Assembly: GCF_040869045.1 (NCBI RefSeq)
Contig: NC_090321.1
Span: 71,953,183-72,017,182, forward strand
DNA from: Eurosta solidaginis
Lineage: Eukaryota; Arthropoda; Insecta; Diptera; Tephritidae
DNA: 64,000 bases
Direction of reading: 5' to 3'
Shown piece by piece: positions 30,874-44,164 of this stretch. The notes beneath the pieces were generated by a model. That model was not told where the DNA came from. It made no database searches and saw nothing but the letters and a program-made list of their open reading frames with translations. Positions within the stretch are counted from its first letter, which is position 1. Each line of letters starts with the position of its first letter. Made by a program: the position numbers and the translations under genes.

Positions 30874-31500
30874 TTAACGAATCGCCAAACACCCTAGCCG
30901 CCTGTGCACGTATTCAAACGAGCATTGTGGAAGAAACAAAAGACTGCAACGAGGAATTGCAGGCCCAACTACTAGAAGAACAAACAAGTGGGAATAAACC
31001 TTATCACGGTGGTGTCGTGTTGACACAAGCGCAACGTATATAATATCTAGTGAAGTAGGTCGGCGTTCCACAGCCACACTTAGTGAGGAAGGTGTTAGTG
31101 ATTCCGATACGGATTCGGACGGCACTGACCTAAATGTTGACGAGAACCATTGCAATCCGAAGATAAACCCCTTTCTCTACGTTACGAAGTACCCTACCAC
31201 CTTCGGAAAAGCGTCCGACCACCAATTCCGCCTCCAGGGCCAGCAGTACGCTGCCGCGTAACACAACTAACGCCAAAATGGCCAAGTCATCCAGATCGTA
31301 AAGGCCAGCACGAAGCTTTATCGCCACCAGGTTCATTCGATTACCTCGGACCAGAGCGCAACAACCACCAACAGTACCAACACGGCGCGCCCGAGAATGC
31401 GCACCACAACCAACAACAGCGTCGGCTTCACCGACAAAGTCACCTTCACCAGCGAAAACACGCCGGCAGAGACCCATGGTTCGTACTCTGTCGGGCATGT
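30874..31500 (+). pseudogene. GC-rich exon-like island, host gene not identified
   Basis: Composition is far more GC-rich than its surroundings. One plus frame reads RRSTATLSEEGVSDSD, TDSDGTDLNVDENHC and INPFLYVTKYPTTFG, hits two close stops near 31258-31270, then stays open in the same frame (QIVKASTKLYRHQVHS, NNSVGFTDKVTFTSE) to GGGCAT|GTAAGTACC near 31500, a good splice donor. Another frame gives a 169-codon ORF (31150-31659) rich in His/Gln. The same-frame reading with a donor suggests a decayed host exon; the alternative frame cannot be excluded. No family recognised. Confidence 0.4.
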
Positions 31501-31659
31501 AAGTACCAGCAAGGTATAACTTTAGATATAATTACCCTACAAAAAATTTTGGTCACGAAACTTACCCACGCCCATGCAAATGTGACTAGGAATATAACCT
31601 ATGACTGTATAATAACTAGTCAAACGGCGTGGAATGACGAGAGCATTTTTGCAGGGTAG

Positions 31660-32410
31660 TTAAAGGAACTTCCAAGTGGTACTTAGAGGGTTTTATACAG
31701 CCCGGGTAAACCATTCGACAAGGATCGATCTTTTTTTCGTCAAAATTACGACATTTTTTAAGAATTATCAACATAAAAGATGAAAGGATAGTTTAACTTA
31801 TTATAGAAAAAAAAGTTACACATAAATGATTTCCACTATTATTAATTATCTAACCAAAAGAATTTTTTTATTTTTATTTAACCAAAAGAATTACTACATG
31901 AACACTTATGTTTTGCAACTTGACAAGATATTAAAGAATGCAACAACAGTTTAATATGCAAAATTATTTACACATTTTAAAAGGTATGGTCACAAATAAA
32001 CAGGCAGTTTTGTCTCAGTCACGTCAAGCAGCACTTACCTGTTAGAACGCTCAACACTAATTCCAACATACGCCGTTTATTTATTATATTGAACAAAACT
32101 CTTTAAATATAACTAAAATTGTATTCAGCAATTCACGAGTATAATTCCATTTACCATTAAAAGGCATACATTTTTTTTTTATCATTTTAAGAATATATTT
32201 TGTCGCTTTAAAATGTTTGAAGTTAGCTTTATAAATTTTATTGATAATAAGCCGTCGCTATCACGTGAAACATTTTAGCGATTCATTTTTGGGAGCTCAA
32301 CCATAAATTTAAAGAATTTTTTTTTTGCGACAGCAGCCATTCGTCGATTATGCACGAATTGGCAAAAGGATTTTGAATTTAGTTTTTTTTTCTTGTATCT
32401 TACGAATGCA

Positions 32411-32442
<32 letters not shown>

Positions 32443-32504
32443 GAATCCCTATTGCGGGCAATATCTTTCGAACAACAAGACGAAAGTAATCTACGTGCAC
32501 GTAA
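31660..32504. other. AT-rich sequence between the large copies
   Basis: No gene seen in ~845 bp. Contains an (AT)n run at 32411-32436. The left edge of copy B follows at 32505; this part may equal sequence left of the window. Confidence 0.5.
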
Positions 32505-33800
32505 TACATATTGCTATCGCAATTTCATTTTTATTGCTTTTGTAAACACTCTTCTTGGTACGTATTAGATATTATTATCATTATACTATGCGCACTAGCA
32601 TTATACCAATTTGATATTAGGTTACCCGCAAAATAAGTTCTACTATAACATCATAATAATTTTTTGTAAGTGGAAAAAAAAGCAGATAATAAGTGATTAT
32701 CGTAACAATGTACTTTAAGGGCAACCCCTTATGATAATAACCAAAACAGAACTTTATATATATATTTTGTTAACAAAATATAAGCAAATTATTTTGAATA
32801 CCTTGTTAGAGTGTATAGTTTATATTAGAATTTAGCTAATAATCCAATGATTTTTCAGAGCAAAGGTTTAAGGCATTAATAATGAGTATTGATTAAAAAT
32901 TGTATTTATGATGGGAATGCTGACGTCGCCCTTTATTTAGAAGGCATAGGGTAAAGCAGGTAAGGGGCCACCGAAAAATAGGTGCGTCGGTGGCCATGGA
33001 TTTGAGGGTGGGACAAGCACCGGGCGTCGCAACACCACCCGCGGCGCCCCCAAGTTATATTCGGCCCTTTTCTTTTTCATTTTAATTTTCAGCTTTTTTT
33101 TGCAAATTTATTTTTCAGCAGTTTTTTTTTGAATTTTGATTTTAGAGTTAGTAACCGGCCATGTCCGGTTCGGGATTTTTTTTTTGCGTCAATTTCTTTT
33201 CTTCGTTTTTTTTTTGAAATTTTGAATGTTAACGGTCTGTCCGTGGCATCCGGTTCGGCCGGTTGTCGTTTTAATTTTGAAGTTATAAGCGTTTTGAGTC
33301 GGTCTCTGCGCTTCTGTCAGTTTATTTTAAATTTGACAGCTTTTAGTTTTGATAGGCATGATATGATTTTTTTTTCTGATTATGGCGCAGGAATAGTAAG
33401 GTTGGCAAGGACCCGCCCCAGCCGACAATGACTAGCCACTGTGCACCACCACATCATGCCGACCGCCTTCCTTACTGCTTCCCGTAGAAAATGCGATACC
33501 ATAACATGTTTTAGCTCTTCATATTTGTTGACTTGTTTAGTTTTCATGTTCGTTTTTAATTTCTTTGTCAGTAGTTCTTCACTTATGAAAAATGCCGTAG
33601 GGTCTTTTGTGGTGAGATCTTGTGTTATTTGTGTATTTAATCTATTTACCTCTTTTCCTTTTTTACGTAGAAGTTCGTTTTTTATTGCGAGGATTATATT
33701 TAAAAGTTTTGTTTTGATCCTTTCTATGTATGTACTCACGATGTTTGACAGTTTTGTTGGTAGTTTGTGGTTGCTGCTGTTGTTGTTGATGATATAAAGA

Positions 33801-34951
33801 ATGTTTTTAGTAGCATTATTGATGAATTTTGGTGTTATTCCATTTCTCCTACACCTCTCTAGAACAACGTCGTACGAGCAACGATCAGGGATGCCAATGG
33901 GATCACCAGCGTCACCGGTAATAGCGGATATCGTTATGGAAGAACTATTAACCAGATTTGAGACTGAATCGGTTAACAAACCACGATTACTTACAAAGTA
34001 CGTGGATGATATATTCGCTATAGTAAAAACAGAAGATACAGACAAATTGCTTAACATACTGAATGGATATCACAGATCCATCAAATTTACAATTGAGATA
34101 GAAAAAGACGGGGAAATACCATTTTTAGATACATTGGTAATCAAAAGAAATAATTTCTTAACTATAGATTGGTATCAAAAACCAACAGCCTCGGGGAGGC
34201 TTATAAACTTTCACTCACAACATGAAAAGAGAACAATTTTGAACACGGCCAACAACTTCGTCAGACGAGTTCTATCGATCAGCGACAATATTTATCACGA
34301 TAAAAACATAAAAACTATCAAAAAGATTCTAGAAAACAACAACTTTCCCATAAAGTTAGCATCGAAAATAATTCGTGATTATTATTTCCGACCCAGTGAT
34401 GTAGGTAATAAAGATACTAGAGATGCCAAAATTTAGAAGTCTGCAACGTATGTCCCAAAATTATCGGAAAGAATAAAATATTCAAACATGTATGATAAAG
34501 AGAACGTGCGGTTAGCTTTCACATATGACAACACCCTACGGAAAATGTTTAGCAACCTTAAAGATAAAATTTCAACACATGAAAAATCGGATGTAGTTTA
34601 CAAGATTCCTTGCAATGGCGACGGTTCCACGTATGCGAGAAAGTATATGTGGGGACTACAAAAACAAAATTGAAGACAAGGATATCCGCACATAGATCTA
34701 ATATAAAATTAAAGTACAATTTTTCAGACAACAAAACGGCTTTAACATCCCACTGCCAAGAAACAGGACATTATCCAGACTTTGACAATGTAACCATTTT
34801 AGAAGTAGAGAAAAATTATAACAAACGCTTCACATTAGAAATGCTTCATATAGTGCACACCCCTAATAATAAGAGGATGAATTTCAAAACGGACATCGCG
34901 AATTGTTCTCACGTCTACCGCAACCTTATAAAAAACAACAAAAGCATGTGA
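33801..34951 (+). pseudogene. Penelope RT + GIY-YIG, copy B (stop and frameshift)
   Basis: Matches 1296-2447. A TAC to TAG change at 34434-34436 ends the RT part after DTRDAKI. A further indel near 34624 (GGCGACGGTTCCACG versus GGCGACGGGTCCCACG) separates the nuclease frame (34610-34951). The YVDD box and nuclease motifs are still recognisable. Confidence 0.9.
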
Positions 34952-35268
34952 TGCATTTTTACAGACCCGCACAAACATAAAAAGTTTTCGTCTTCGTTTC
35001 ACAACAACACTGTAATGCCAAATATATATGTATTTATCGATGTACTATTCGCCGTCGTAACAATTTGTTGTTTTATAGTTTTTGTTTACAATTACGGTTT
35101 TTCATTTGTTTACTTTGTTTGTTTAGATTTTTAATCGCTGTTTCTTTTTATAATTGTTATGTTAAATGTTAGTCTTGAAAGCGCATTTGAAGATGTAAGT
35201 GGTGTCGATGCATAAATGAATGTTTTTATTTTGTTATTAAAATTACGTATTGTTTTTTGCAGTCAGTC

Positions 35269-35297
35269 CTGATGATGACTTCAGAGTGAAGTCGAAA
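35269..35297 (+). ncRNA. Hammerhead-like motif, copy B
   Basis: Identical to 2765-2793. Confidence 0.4.
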
Positions 35298-35387
35298 TAT
35301 TGAAAAATAATTAAAATAAAACAAATCAAATTAAAAAATTAAAAGTGTTTTATTTAATCCGGCCTTGAGCTCAAAAATATAAAATAA

Positions 35388-36043
35388 CATTAGAAGAAAA
35401 TGTTTCTAAGCAGGGTCGCCCCTCGACAGTGCGCGGCAAGCACTCCGAGTTATATTTTGCCATGAAAAGCTCTCAGTGAAAACTCATCAGCCTTGCAGAT
35501 GCCGTTCGGAGTCGGCATAAAACAAGTAGGTCGCGTCCCGCCAATTTTTGGGATAAATAAAAAGGAGCACGACGCAAATAGGAAGAGAAGCTCGGCCTGT
35601 CACAGCGAGTTAAGTGGTCAGAATATACCCGCGGTAGAGGCGACTAAACTACCAGATTCAAGGGGCTGTGTAGCGCAACCTTTTCAGGTTGCCAGCGCAA
35701 TATATAGCTTCTCCAAACATAATTGTCAACCTCACCTATCCGCGGCGAATCCTGTTTCACTAACAGACGACGCTCTGGCGATCCTCGGACTCCCCATGGA
35801 AGGGAGGGAGGATGGCCTGAAGGCTTAATGTGGCCACATAAATCGTTCCCGAGATGGTCGGGCTAGCACCTTAATGGTGCTATGTTACCGGAGCGTGCCG
35901 GATCTGTATCCGGCAAAGGGCCATCACATCGATAACACTCCCCAAAGCCTTCGGGGAGAAACCTTATCGCTTCAACAACAACAACAGAAGCTCGGCCTAA
36001 AATCTCTTCGGAGGTTATCGTGCCTTACATTTTTATTTTATTT
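35388..36043 (+). mobile_element. Old SINE body (copy B), split
   Basis: Counterpart of 2884-3540, with the inserted CAA-tailed retroposon at 35599-35985 and TSD AGAAGCTCGGCCT (35586-35598, 35986-35998). Confidence 0.8.
35599..35985 (+). mobile_element. CAA-tailed short retroposon (copy B)
   Basis: Counterpart of 3095-3481. Here AAATCGTTCCCGAGATGG matches the 16620 copy better than AAATTGTTGCCGAGATGG in A, so A has the derived bases. Confidence 0.8.
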
Positions 36044-36281
36044 TAAAAACGGTCCTAGGCGAGCACAGTACGGCAACTTTGTTCATGCAACTATCGTTCC
36101 GTTTGTTGCCGTTTACACACAAAAAGTATTGTTGCTGATTATCGGTAACTTCTTTTATTTCACTTCTTTCTAAAAATCTGTTTCATAAAATTAAAAGAAT
36201 TGTGATGAAAATCAACAAAGTTTTTCAAAAGAATTTACAAAACCAAAATTTGACCACAGAAGAAAAACAGCCATTCACATA

Positions 36282-37247
36282 TTGTCATCAAAGTCCACTA
36301 ACGGGAGTCTAAGGAAACTGGCAGTTTCAAAACGGGCGGACCATAGGGAGATTGCTGTTAGAGGCGTATCTTCCACATTACAGTTGAAAAGATGGTTGGT
36401 GCCATGTGGGGACACAGCGCATGCAGGACATAGGTACATATATTTCTGCAAGGGTAGGATATTGCATATTAAAAACAGGGCTCATCCGTCGCGTACTGGC
36501 AAAAGCGTTTACCGATTCTGTGGCTTAGGGGCCTGCTTGTCTGGATCGAACGGCTGCGCTGGCAGGTGCGGGATCTCGTCATAGTGCTTATGGATATGTT
36601 CCCTTTACCCCCGTGGAGGCGCGGCTAGATCAAGTAGTTGTTTGCTAGGATGTCCAGGTTTGTGAAAATTTAGCAAAAACTGCCTATTCAGCATTTCGTT
36701 ATGCTCTTTGGCCTCACTATGTAGGTGGTGTTCGAGGGTCATAAAGAGACATCCGGTGGCAGTTCTGATTGCAGCATTTTAAAAGGCCTACAGCCTTTTC
36801 TAGTGTGTGTTTTTAAGACCACGCGACCAAACTGGTGACGCATAAGTCATGAGCGGCCGGATAATTGCTTTGTACGTGGTTAGCAACGTTTCTTTATCTC
36901 TTCTCCAGGTGCTACCGGCAAGCGACTTGAAGATTTTGTACTTTAGATACAATTTCGGTGACATGCGCCTTGAAGCTCATAGTATTATCGAACGTTACCC
37001 CTAAGATCTTTCGGTGTCTGACAGTCGGTAGTGTGACACCATTGACGTGAACATCCAATATTTGCGACGTCTGTTCCTTCCACATCGTAAACAGAGTGGC
37101 CGTGGATTTTGTTGGTGATAATGCCAGGTTGCGCGAGATGAAGAAACTAGAAAGATAAGGGAGATAGCTGTTTATTTTAGAAACTAATTCATCAATTGAA
37201 GGGCCAGGTCCCGTTGACATAATCGTGCAGTCGTCGGCATAAGAGTT
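36282..37247 (-). pseudogene. Jockey-like LINE fragment (copy B)
   Basis: Counterpart of 3782-4747; RT ORF 36912-37220 preceded by the YADD box. Confidence 0.8.
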
Positions 37248-37422
37248 TCAGCAACAAAAATATTTTTAAAAAACTTTTTTATATTGAAAATTAAAAAAAA
37301 ACAGCAATTATTAAAGATTTAAAAATGAGAGTTTCAGCAACAAAAATATTTAAAAAAAACTTTTTTATATTGAAAATTAAAAAAAAAACAGCAATTATTA
37401 AAGGTTTAAAAAAATTGTTTAA
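37243..37422. repeat. AT-rich ~85-bp tandem repeat (copy B)
   Basis: Counterpart of 4742-4925 with small length differences. Confidence 0.75.
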
Positions 37423-37605
37423 AAACTAAAATTTAAACTCAAGAAGTTTCATATTTCTAGGAAATGTTGAAATTTCAAACAGTTTGTCAAGAGAAAAAGG
37501 CAGCACAAAGCAAGTTGACGGAAACGAGCTCTCCTCGCCACCCCTCCCTCCTAAAACGCAGTATCCCGATCACAAGAAAACGCTCAAATATCGGGATACA
37601 ACAAC

Positions 37606-38437
37606 ATCAGCTCTGAAATCCAGCGAAGAACCAGTCTTCCCAATAAATGCTACTTTGGTCTAGGTAGGCAATTGAAAAGTAAGGTTATCTCTCTGCAAAC
37701 GAAAATCATGCTCTACAAGTCACTTATCGTTCCCGTCCTGCTATATGGTGCAGAATCATGGACCATGACAACATCAGATTAATCGGGTCTCCGAGTGTTC
37801 GAGAGAAAAGTTCTTCGAAAGATTTATGGACCTCTACGCGTTGGCTATGGCGAGTGATGAAGAAGATTCAATGATGAGCTGTACCAAGGCGAATTCAGTA
37901 CCAGGTGGTGTTATCCCATCAACTGATTGCTTCTTCTTGATAATTTTCCATACAACGCCTTGTACTGCAACATGTCAGTTAATCGAAATCAATGAAAATT
38001 TCCTTTTGGCTTGACATTCTGCACGGCGAATTGGATGAATTCGCTTTGCCAACACTTTGGCTCAAGGCGAATCCATACCAGGTGGTGGCAAAGCGAATTC
38101 AACCAATTCGCCGTGCAGAAGAATGTCAAGTCAAAAGAAAATTTTCACTGATTTCGATTAACTGACATATTGTTGTACAAGGCGTTGTATGGAAAATTGT
38201 CAAGATGAAGCAATAAGCTGTTGGGATAACACCACCTCTATGAATTCGCCTTGCCTTGAGCTTTACGAGCTTGACGCAGATATCAACATAGTGCAGCGAA
38301 TACACTGGCTGGGGATGTTATGCGAATTAAATATGACGCTCCGGCTACTAAAATATTTTTATCGGAACCCGCCTATGGAAGCAGAGGAAGACGGCGGCCC
38401 CTCTCCGCTGGAGCCTGGTCCTTCAAAAACAATTTAA
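37606..38437 (+). pseudogene. Second LINE RT fragment (copy B), split by MITE
   Basis: Counterpart of 5107-5938. Confidence 0.75.
37885..38257. mobile_element. Foldback MITE (copy B)
   Basis: Counterpart of 5386-5758, same 9-bp flanks. One base difference (AAGATGAAGC versus AAGATTAAGC) extends a chance ORF at 38189. Confidence 0.88.
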
Positions 38438-41400
38438 ATTCCCAGGGTGTGACCAATTGGTGATAGTTGGCAGGGCGAAGAAGCGACTGGTGCGCCTTGT
38501 TGAACGGCCAGAACCGTTTTTAAGAGCCAATTAAAAGAAAATATTTGCAACAGAAGTTGGTGGTTGTTGTGATTTTGATGATGTAGTTGTACACAAAAAA
38601 ATAAAAAGTAGAAAGGTGTTTTGTGCGTATATCGTTTGGTTTCCAAACCCGTGTTGAACCCACCCAAGGTAATTTTTAATTAACACGGCCGAAGGCCGCC
38701 AATGCAGAAAGGTGTTGTTTTGACAAATACAATTTACGATTTCCTGGTCCCGGGTCAAAAACGTGTCCTTTGACACCGCTCCCAACTTGTTTTAGCAGTT
38801 GTCAACTAAAGTAAAGAATTACCCTTAAAAATTAACTTAAATTAAATATACCTTTAAGCATACAAACATAGGAAAATTAATCATTAATTGCTCATTTGAT
38901 AACATGCAGTTTTTAATAGGGTAAAACGGTGGAAGTGCCGAAGAATCTCCATAAAAATACGTGCAATCTACTCATCAGGCATAAGATTGCGTTAAGCGCA
39001 TTCATGTGAAAAACTTTTTTTGTGAATGGTCCTTTATACTGCATTAATTTAATTCGGAGCCCGCGTTCTGTGAAGTAATAAAAAGCAAAAGAAAAACAAT
39101 TCAATACAACAAATAATGTATATAGATTTTACTTGATCACTTCATTGAACGAGAATTACCCCCAACATCAACCTCTAGTAATTGAAAATTAGTGACCTAA
39201 TGCTGCCTCTGAAGCATTTAAAGTCATGGCAACTCTGATCACTGATTTTGACAGTTGTGAGCTTTGTTCCGCAAAAACCATGGTTCAACTATACATGATT
39301 GGCTCATCTGTAAAGCAACAAAATATGTCTGTTCAAATTGTCAAAATCTGTGTATTGTTGTTGGTGCGAATGGTATGGAATGGAAGCATAAAACTTAGCA
39401 GTTTTTGTATGTGTAAGTAAAATGTTGCCAATGTGTTGGTCTCATTTTGAGTTTGCCATCTCCTTTTCTCAATCCCTTCGACCATGCAATGACATAAATA
39501 AAATCAGCTGATGAGATGAGCCAACCTGTATAATTGAACCATGGCAACAACCCTGCAAAAATTGTTGGATTATGCGGCAGTTACTCACGAACGTACGTAC
39601 GAAAAACGTGTCAGCTGACACGACCTATCTTATGAGTGTGCAATGTAAACGAAAACTCACCGACGTGCAACGCCCGTACGTACGTAGCCCGGAACGTAGA
39701 AATCAAAACAGTTTTGATTTTTTCCGTAAGAACGTGTCAGCTGATCGCTCTCTCGCTAGACAGAGTTGCCTAGTAAACTTTTGTGCGCTAATTTTTGACC
39801 GTTTGCAGTTTTATGCAAAAACACCTAATTAAAGTTTGAAAAATTGTGAAAATAATTCGAAATAATTATGTAAAAGTTCAGATTATAAATATGTAATCTG
39901 TTTATATTTATTTAATATTAATTCCAGCCTTTTACAACATCAAAAATTAGATTGGAAAAAGTTGATGTTTCCATAAGCATCCATGCAAAATGGTCAATGG
40001 CAACATTGCTGATCTGTAAACAATACACACACAAATATGTTATGTACATGTACACAGCCGCACACATTGATTCCTGCGGGCTTGAGGGTTCGGTCAAACG
40101 TGTTTCGTATGACAAACGTCCGTACGTACGGCACACGTCGGTGGGTAATTGCCGCTTTACGTGTTCCATTTACTTCATGTTGGAGTACTCTAACAATACT
40201 CCTTTGCAATGCGTTTGCGGACCACCATCAGCCGAAAGGCTGAGTAACACAGCACTGTGCTGTGTTATAGTGTTAACACTCAGTAATGTGCGGCACGCAC
40301 ACGCACACTTATCGATTAATTTATAACACAGTGGCACACTCTATGGCACAAAGCTGACTGTGCAATGCCGCTCAAACTGGTAAATGCTCACACACAACAC
40401 AGTAACACGCTCTATAGCACAGAGAATGACACTCAGATCGTAAGTGCACATACATACATAGTCCATTGTGCTTGTGTGTTGATTGTATTGCTTCCCATTG
40501 ACACTTCACTCAAAACTTATTTATACACATGATACAAATATTACAAGATAAAACCGGTGAGAGGATAATGACATTTAAAAAGATTTTAAAATTCTCACTG
40601 CGCTCTCATAATTTTTATTTTATTTTGATTTTTCATAAAAAAATGGTATCCACAGGGGCACTTACTATCCTCTTGATCAGATGATATGACTTTGAAAAAT
40701 TGGAGTATGAAAGAAGATAAATGTTGCTATGATTTACTCTTCTACATGGCGTCAAACGTGGCGCTAGAGGTAAGTAACACAGTACTGTACTCTGATATTG
40801 TGCCTACACTCATATCGACTTTCGATAATCAGTTATAACACAATTGTGTCAACACAATGTGTTAACACTGCAAAGTGTGCCTGTGCTACTGTGTTAACAC
40901 TCAAAAAATAGTGTCATTACCCACCACTAGATGACGACACGATGACGATCGAACAGAGTTGCCAAAAGTAAAATATTGCATGCAAATAACTGATAATAAA
41001 ATTTTACTATGACAACTCTCATAAAATGCAACCGCGCACTGGTTTTATGTATACATAATATAGTACCCTGCAAGTATAGTACCATGCATGCATGTATGGA
41101 GTACTCGCTATGGACCAAGCGAGTGCTCCAAAATTAACCACAATTCATACAAAAAATATGGTCCAATTAACATTGCGATGTCCTAGGACTGGACCATATA
41201 CTCCAGCTCAGCATTACATCAGAGTAATCGATGGAGTACCCACAGTCCAATAAACATCTTGTAGTGATTACAATCGTTAAAAGCGAGAAATGATCGGCTT
41301 AGACGGCCCATACATGACACAAAAGCCATGCGCCAATATAAAACGACGGAATTTGTGCAAATGGAAATTTTGACATACACGGCTCAAAAACACTGCGCAA

Positions 41401-41848
41401 TATTCATTTTTAATGTAGCGCAACAAATGAAACATGTGTTTTAATTGTATAAGGCACTAATTGTATAAAAAAACACTATTTATTTTCCACAGTGCTGGTA
41501 ATTCACAGTATAAGTTGAAAAACTCGCACCAGAAGCGTTTATTTTCCATTGTATTTATAATTTTTATATTTTAGTTGCTTCACACCAACTCAACTCATTG
41601 CAGCACTGCGCAATATTCATTTTTCAACTAGCGCAATAAATGAAACATGTGTTCTAAATGTATTAAAAATTATTATGTATTATGTATTATTGTGTGAATT
41701 CCTGTTATAAGCTAGAGATGGTCCTTACGCCTTCGATATTAACATTTTTAAGCAATAATTACTGATGTTATATTATCAGAAACCACAGGTAAACTGTGTA
41801 AGATTCACCACACACGAAGAAAAAAGCATGTGCAATATTTGCAGACAT
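38438..41848. repeat. MITE and simple-repeat region (copy B)
   Basis: Counterpart of 5939-9356: GGCCGAAGGCC repeat (38438-38799), inverted-end MITE (about 39275-39545), CGTACGTACG region (39546-40235), AACAC/GTGTT block (40240-40920), mini inverted repeat (40955-41019), 215-bp direct repeat (41380-41670). No gene recognised. Confidence 0.7.
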
Positions 41849-42398
41849 TGTAGCATTATACGGCATACCCACTGTAAGGTACCATTATACCTCACAACGA
41901 CTGTAACACACTTGCGGTATTACGCTGTATAAATTCCAAATATATTTTAGTAATAATCATATTACAATATTTTTCCCAACATAAATTATTGAACTAACCC
42001 AGACGATATGGAATGCCGAACATGAGACCTATATCCATTCACAGCTAATCAATTATACATATAAACATACAACCCATTGTAATTATACATACTAACATAC
42101 AAGCCTCTTTTGGGAAAATACCGAAACACTCAAACTGATCTGCTGACGCTGCTAAATGTACAAAACTACATGTATGGAGTTATGCATACAAAAATACATG
42201 TATACAAAGACCGTATACAAACAGACATGTATGCATTCTCCATTCTCTATGTACTTATTTTTAGTTATTAGTATTTAGATATTTATTAATGTATAGGTTA
42301 AGCAAATTAGTATAAAAGACAAGAATTTATTCAATAAAGTGAAGATTTAAGTCGCAACCTTTAACTTGCAACGTCTTCTTATTCCATCAAACTTTTCA
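41849..42398 (+). repeat. 5' LTR (copy B)
   Basis: Counterpart of 9357-9906. Confidence 0.93.
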
Positions 42399-43418
42399 TG
42401 GCGATCCTGCCAGTTTAGATCAAATCAGCACAACTGCTAAAAACGATCTAACTGGAAAAGATCCTGCCAGTTCAATTAAAAAAAAAAAAAAAAAGTTGCT
42501 GATCAAGCAATAAAAAATGTTTCTAAGATCCAGCCAGTTATTAGAAATCCTGCAAATTTGGCAAGGAGCAAAGGATAAACAACACAGTTATTAATCCTGC
42601 AAAAATTGGTAACACAGAAGGAGCAAAAGGAGCACAGGGTAAACAACATAGTTATTAATCCTGCAAAAATTGGTAACACAGAAGGAGCAAAAGGAGCAAA
42701 GGGTAAACAACACAGTTATTAAAAATCCTGCAAAAATTGGTAACACAGAAGGAGCAAAAGGGAGCAAAGGAAATTATGATCGACAACCTAATAAAATGCA
42801 TTAACAATCAACGCGAGAAGTTTCGACAACAATATGCACATCTTTTAAAACGCATAAACCTGAGCAATCTGATACAACTAACAGCATAAACTGGAGAGCG
42901 GACATAAAACAATAAAATCAGCACTGGCAGCGTAGATATGAAACATTGATAACCAGCAAAATACTAAATGGCAGCAATTTAGACTAAAGTAGGTATACAA
43001 TTTATAACGTTAAGTATATTTAAAATTTTAGAATCAATTGAGCGGCCTTACGGACGCTAAACCATTAGCAAAAACGAAAGTTTTTGCTTAGGATTTTTTT
43101 TTCTTTTAGTAGGAAATAAAACTAATTAAAAACTTTTTTTTTGAACAAATTTCCTTTGAAATATTGAAAATCCGTACTATTTAACAAAAAAAAAACAAAA
43201 AAAAAAAATAAATATTATAAAGTATGTACAAACAATTTCTTTTAAACAAAAAATATAATATAAAAATTTACTCAGTTAAAATTTAAAAAATAAAATTTTT
43301 TATAGAAAAAGAAAAGTAAATTGGAATATTTAGGACACTTCTAAAACCTCTAGAGAAATCCCATAGAACATTTTAATAAAATTTAAAAATTTAAACTACT
43401 CTGTCCATTACTATTAAA

Positions 43419-43637
43419 ATGCAAAGAAACCCCTCAGATCTTCCTCTCTATTGGTGGGATGAAAATACCCGACACACTAGGGACCTACCCAAAGAACTAG
43501 AAGTTTTAAAGAAATTGTGGAAGATAATAGGTATGGAAAGGGAACCCACAATTGAGGACATTATAAACCCAACTACCAGGGTGGAAGAAATAATGCAAAT
43601 GATGAGGAAAGTGTTTCCCAACGATGCCAAATGCTAA
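43419..43637 (+). CDS. Small LTR-element ORF (72 aa), copy B
   Basis: Counterpart of 10923-11141 with one Arg to Gln change near the C-terminus. Unrecognised. Confidence 0.5.
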   Translation: MQRNPSDLPLYWWDENTRHTRDLPKELEVLKKLWKIIGMEREPTIEDIINPTTRVEEIMQMMRKVFPNDAKC

Positions 43638-43891
43638 GTAGCATCAAAAAAAAAAAAAAAAAAAAAATCGTTTTCAACCTAAAAATTAGGAAAAAAGATT
43701 GAAGCCCAATGTGGCGTAGAAAAAAAAAATTTTTTACATTAAAATTAAACAAATTTTTCCAACAAAATTTTTCTTAAACTTTTATGCCAACTAAATAAGG
43801 AAAAATAATAAATGGAATGCATAAAATAAAGAATACAATCAAAAATTTTTTTTATTTATTTCAACTCATAAAAGCAGAGGAAAATTTCAAG

Positions 43892-44164
43892 ATGCCTTGG
43901 TGGACAAAAATAGCCCAAGTCATTATGGTAGCCATAGCTGGCTATGAAGTAGGAAAAGAAAGCTCTGAAACAAGAGATAACAAAATAGTCAAGTACGAGT
44001 CATCAACTAGGGTAGATACAGAAAGTACTCCGAACATCCCGGATGTTTGGTTAGCAATTATAGGTTGTGTATTCATGCTATTGATCATCACAATAGCCAT
44101 GATGCTCAAAAAATATATGAAGCACAAATTTAGGCAGGTAAAACCCGCCACAACTCGTATCTAA
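43892..44164 (+). CDS. Small membrane ORF of LTR element, copy B
   Basis: Counterpart of 11397-11669; the frame is open upstream to 43817, but the conserved start is MPWWTK at 43892. Transmembrane segment kept. Confidence 0.55.
   Translation: MPWWTKIAQVIMVAIAGYEVGKESSETRDNKIVKYESSTRVDTESTPNIPDVWLAIIGCVFMLLIITIAMMLKKYMKHKFRQVKPATTRI

Larger units (their letters stand above)
32685..35384 (+). mobile_element. Penelope-like element (copy B)
   Basis: Same structure as 180-2880: inverted 5' module (about 32685-33795), RT/endonuclease ORF, AT-rich 3' end. Coding part is broken here. Confidence 0.85.

Noticed and set aside
31130..31498. Minus-strand 122-codon ORF in the GC-rich island
   Set aside because: GC-rich sequence opens several frames; the plus frame has better residue composition and a splice donor.
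32411..32436. (AT)n run as an origin or boundary signal
   Set aside because: A plain dinucleotide repeat, also seen at 28463; no further structure.
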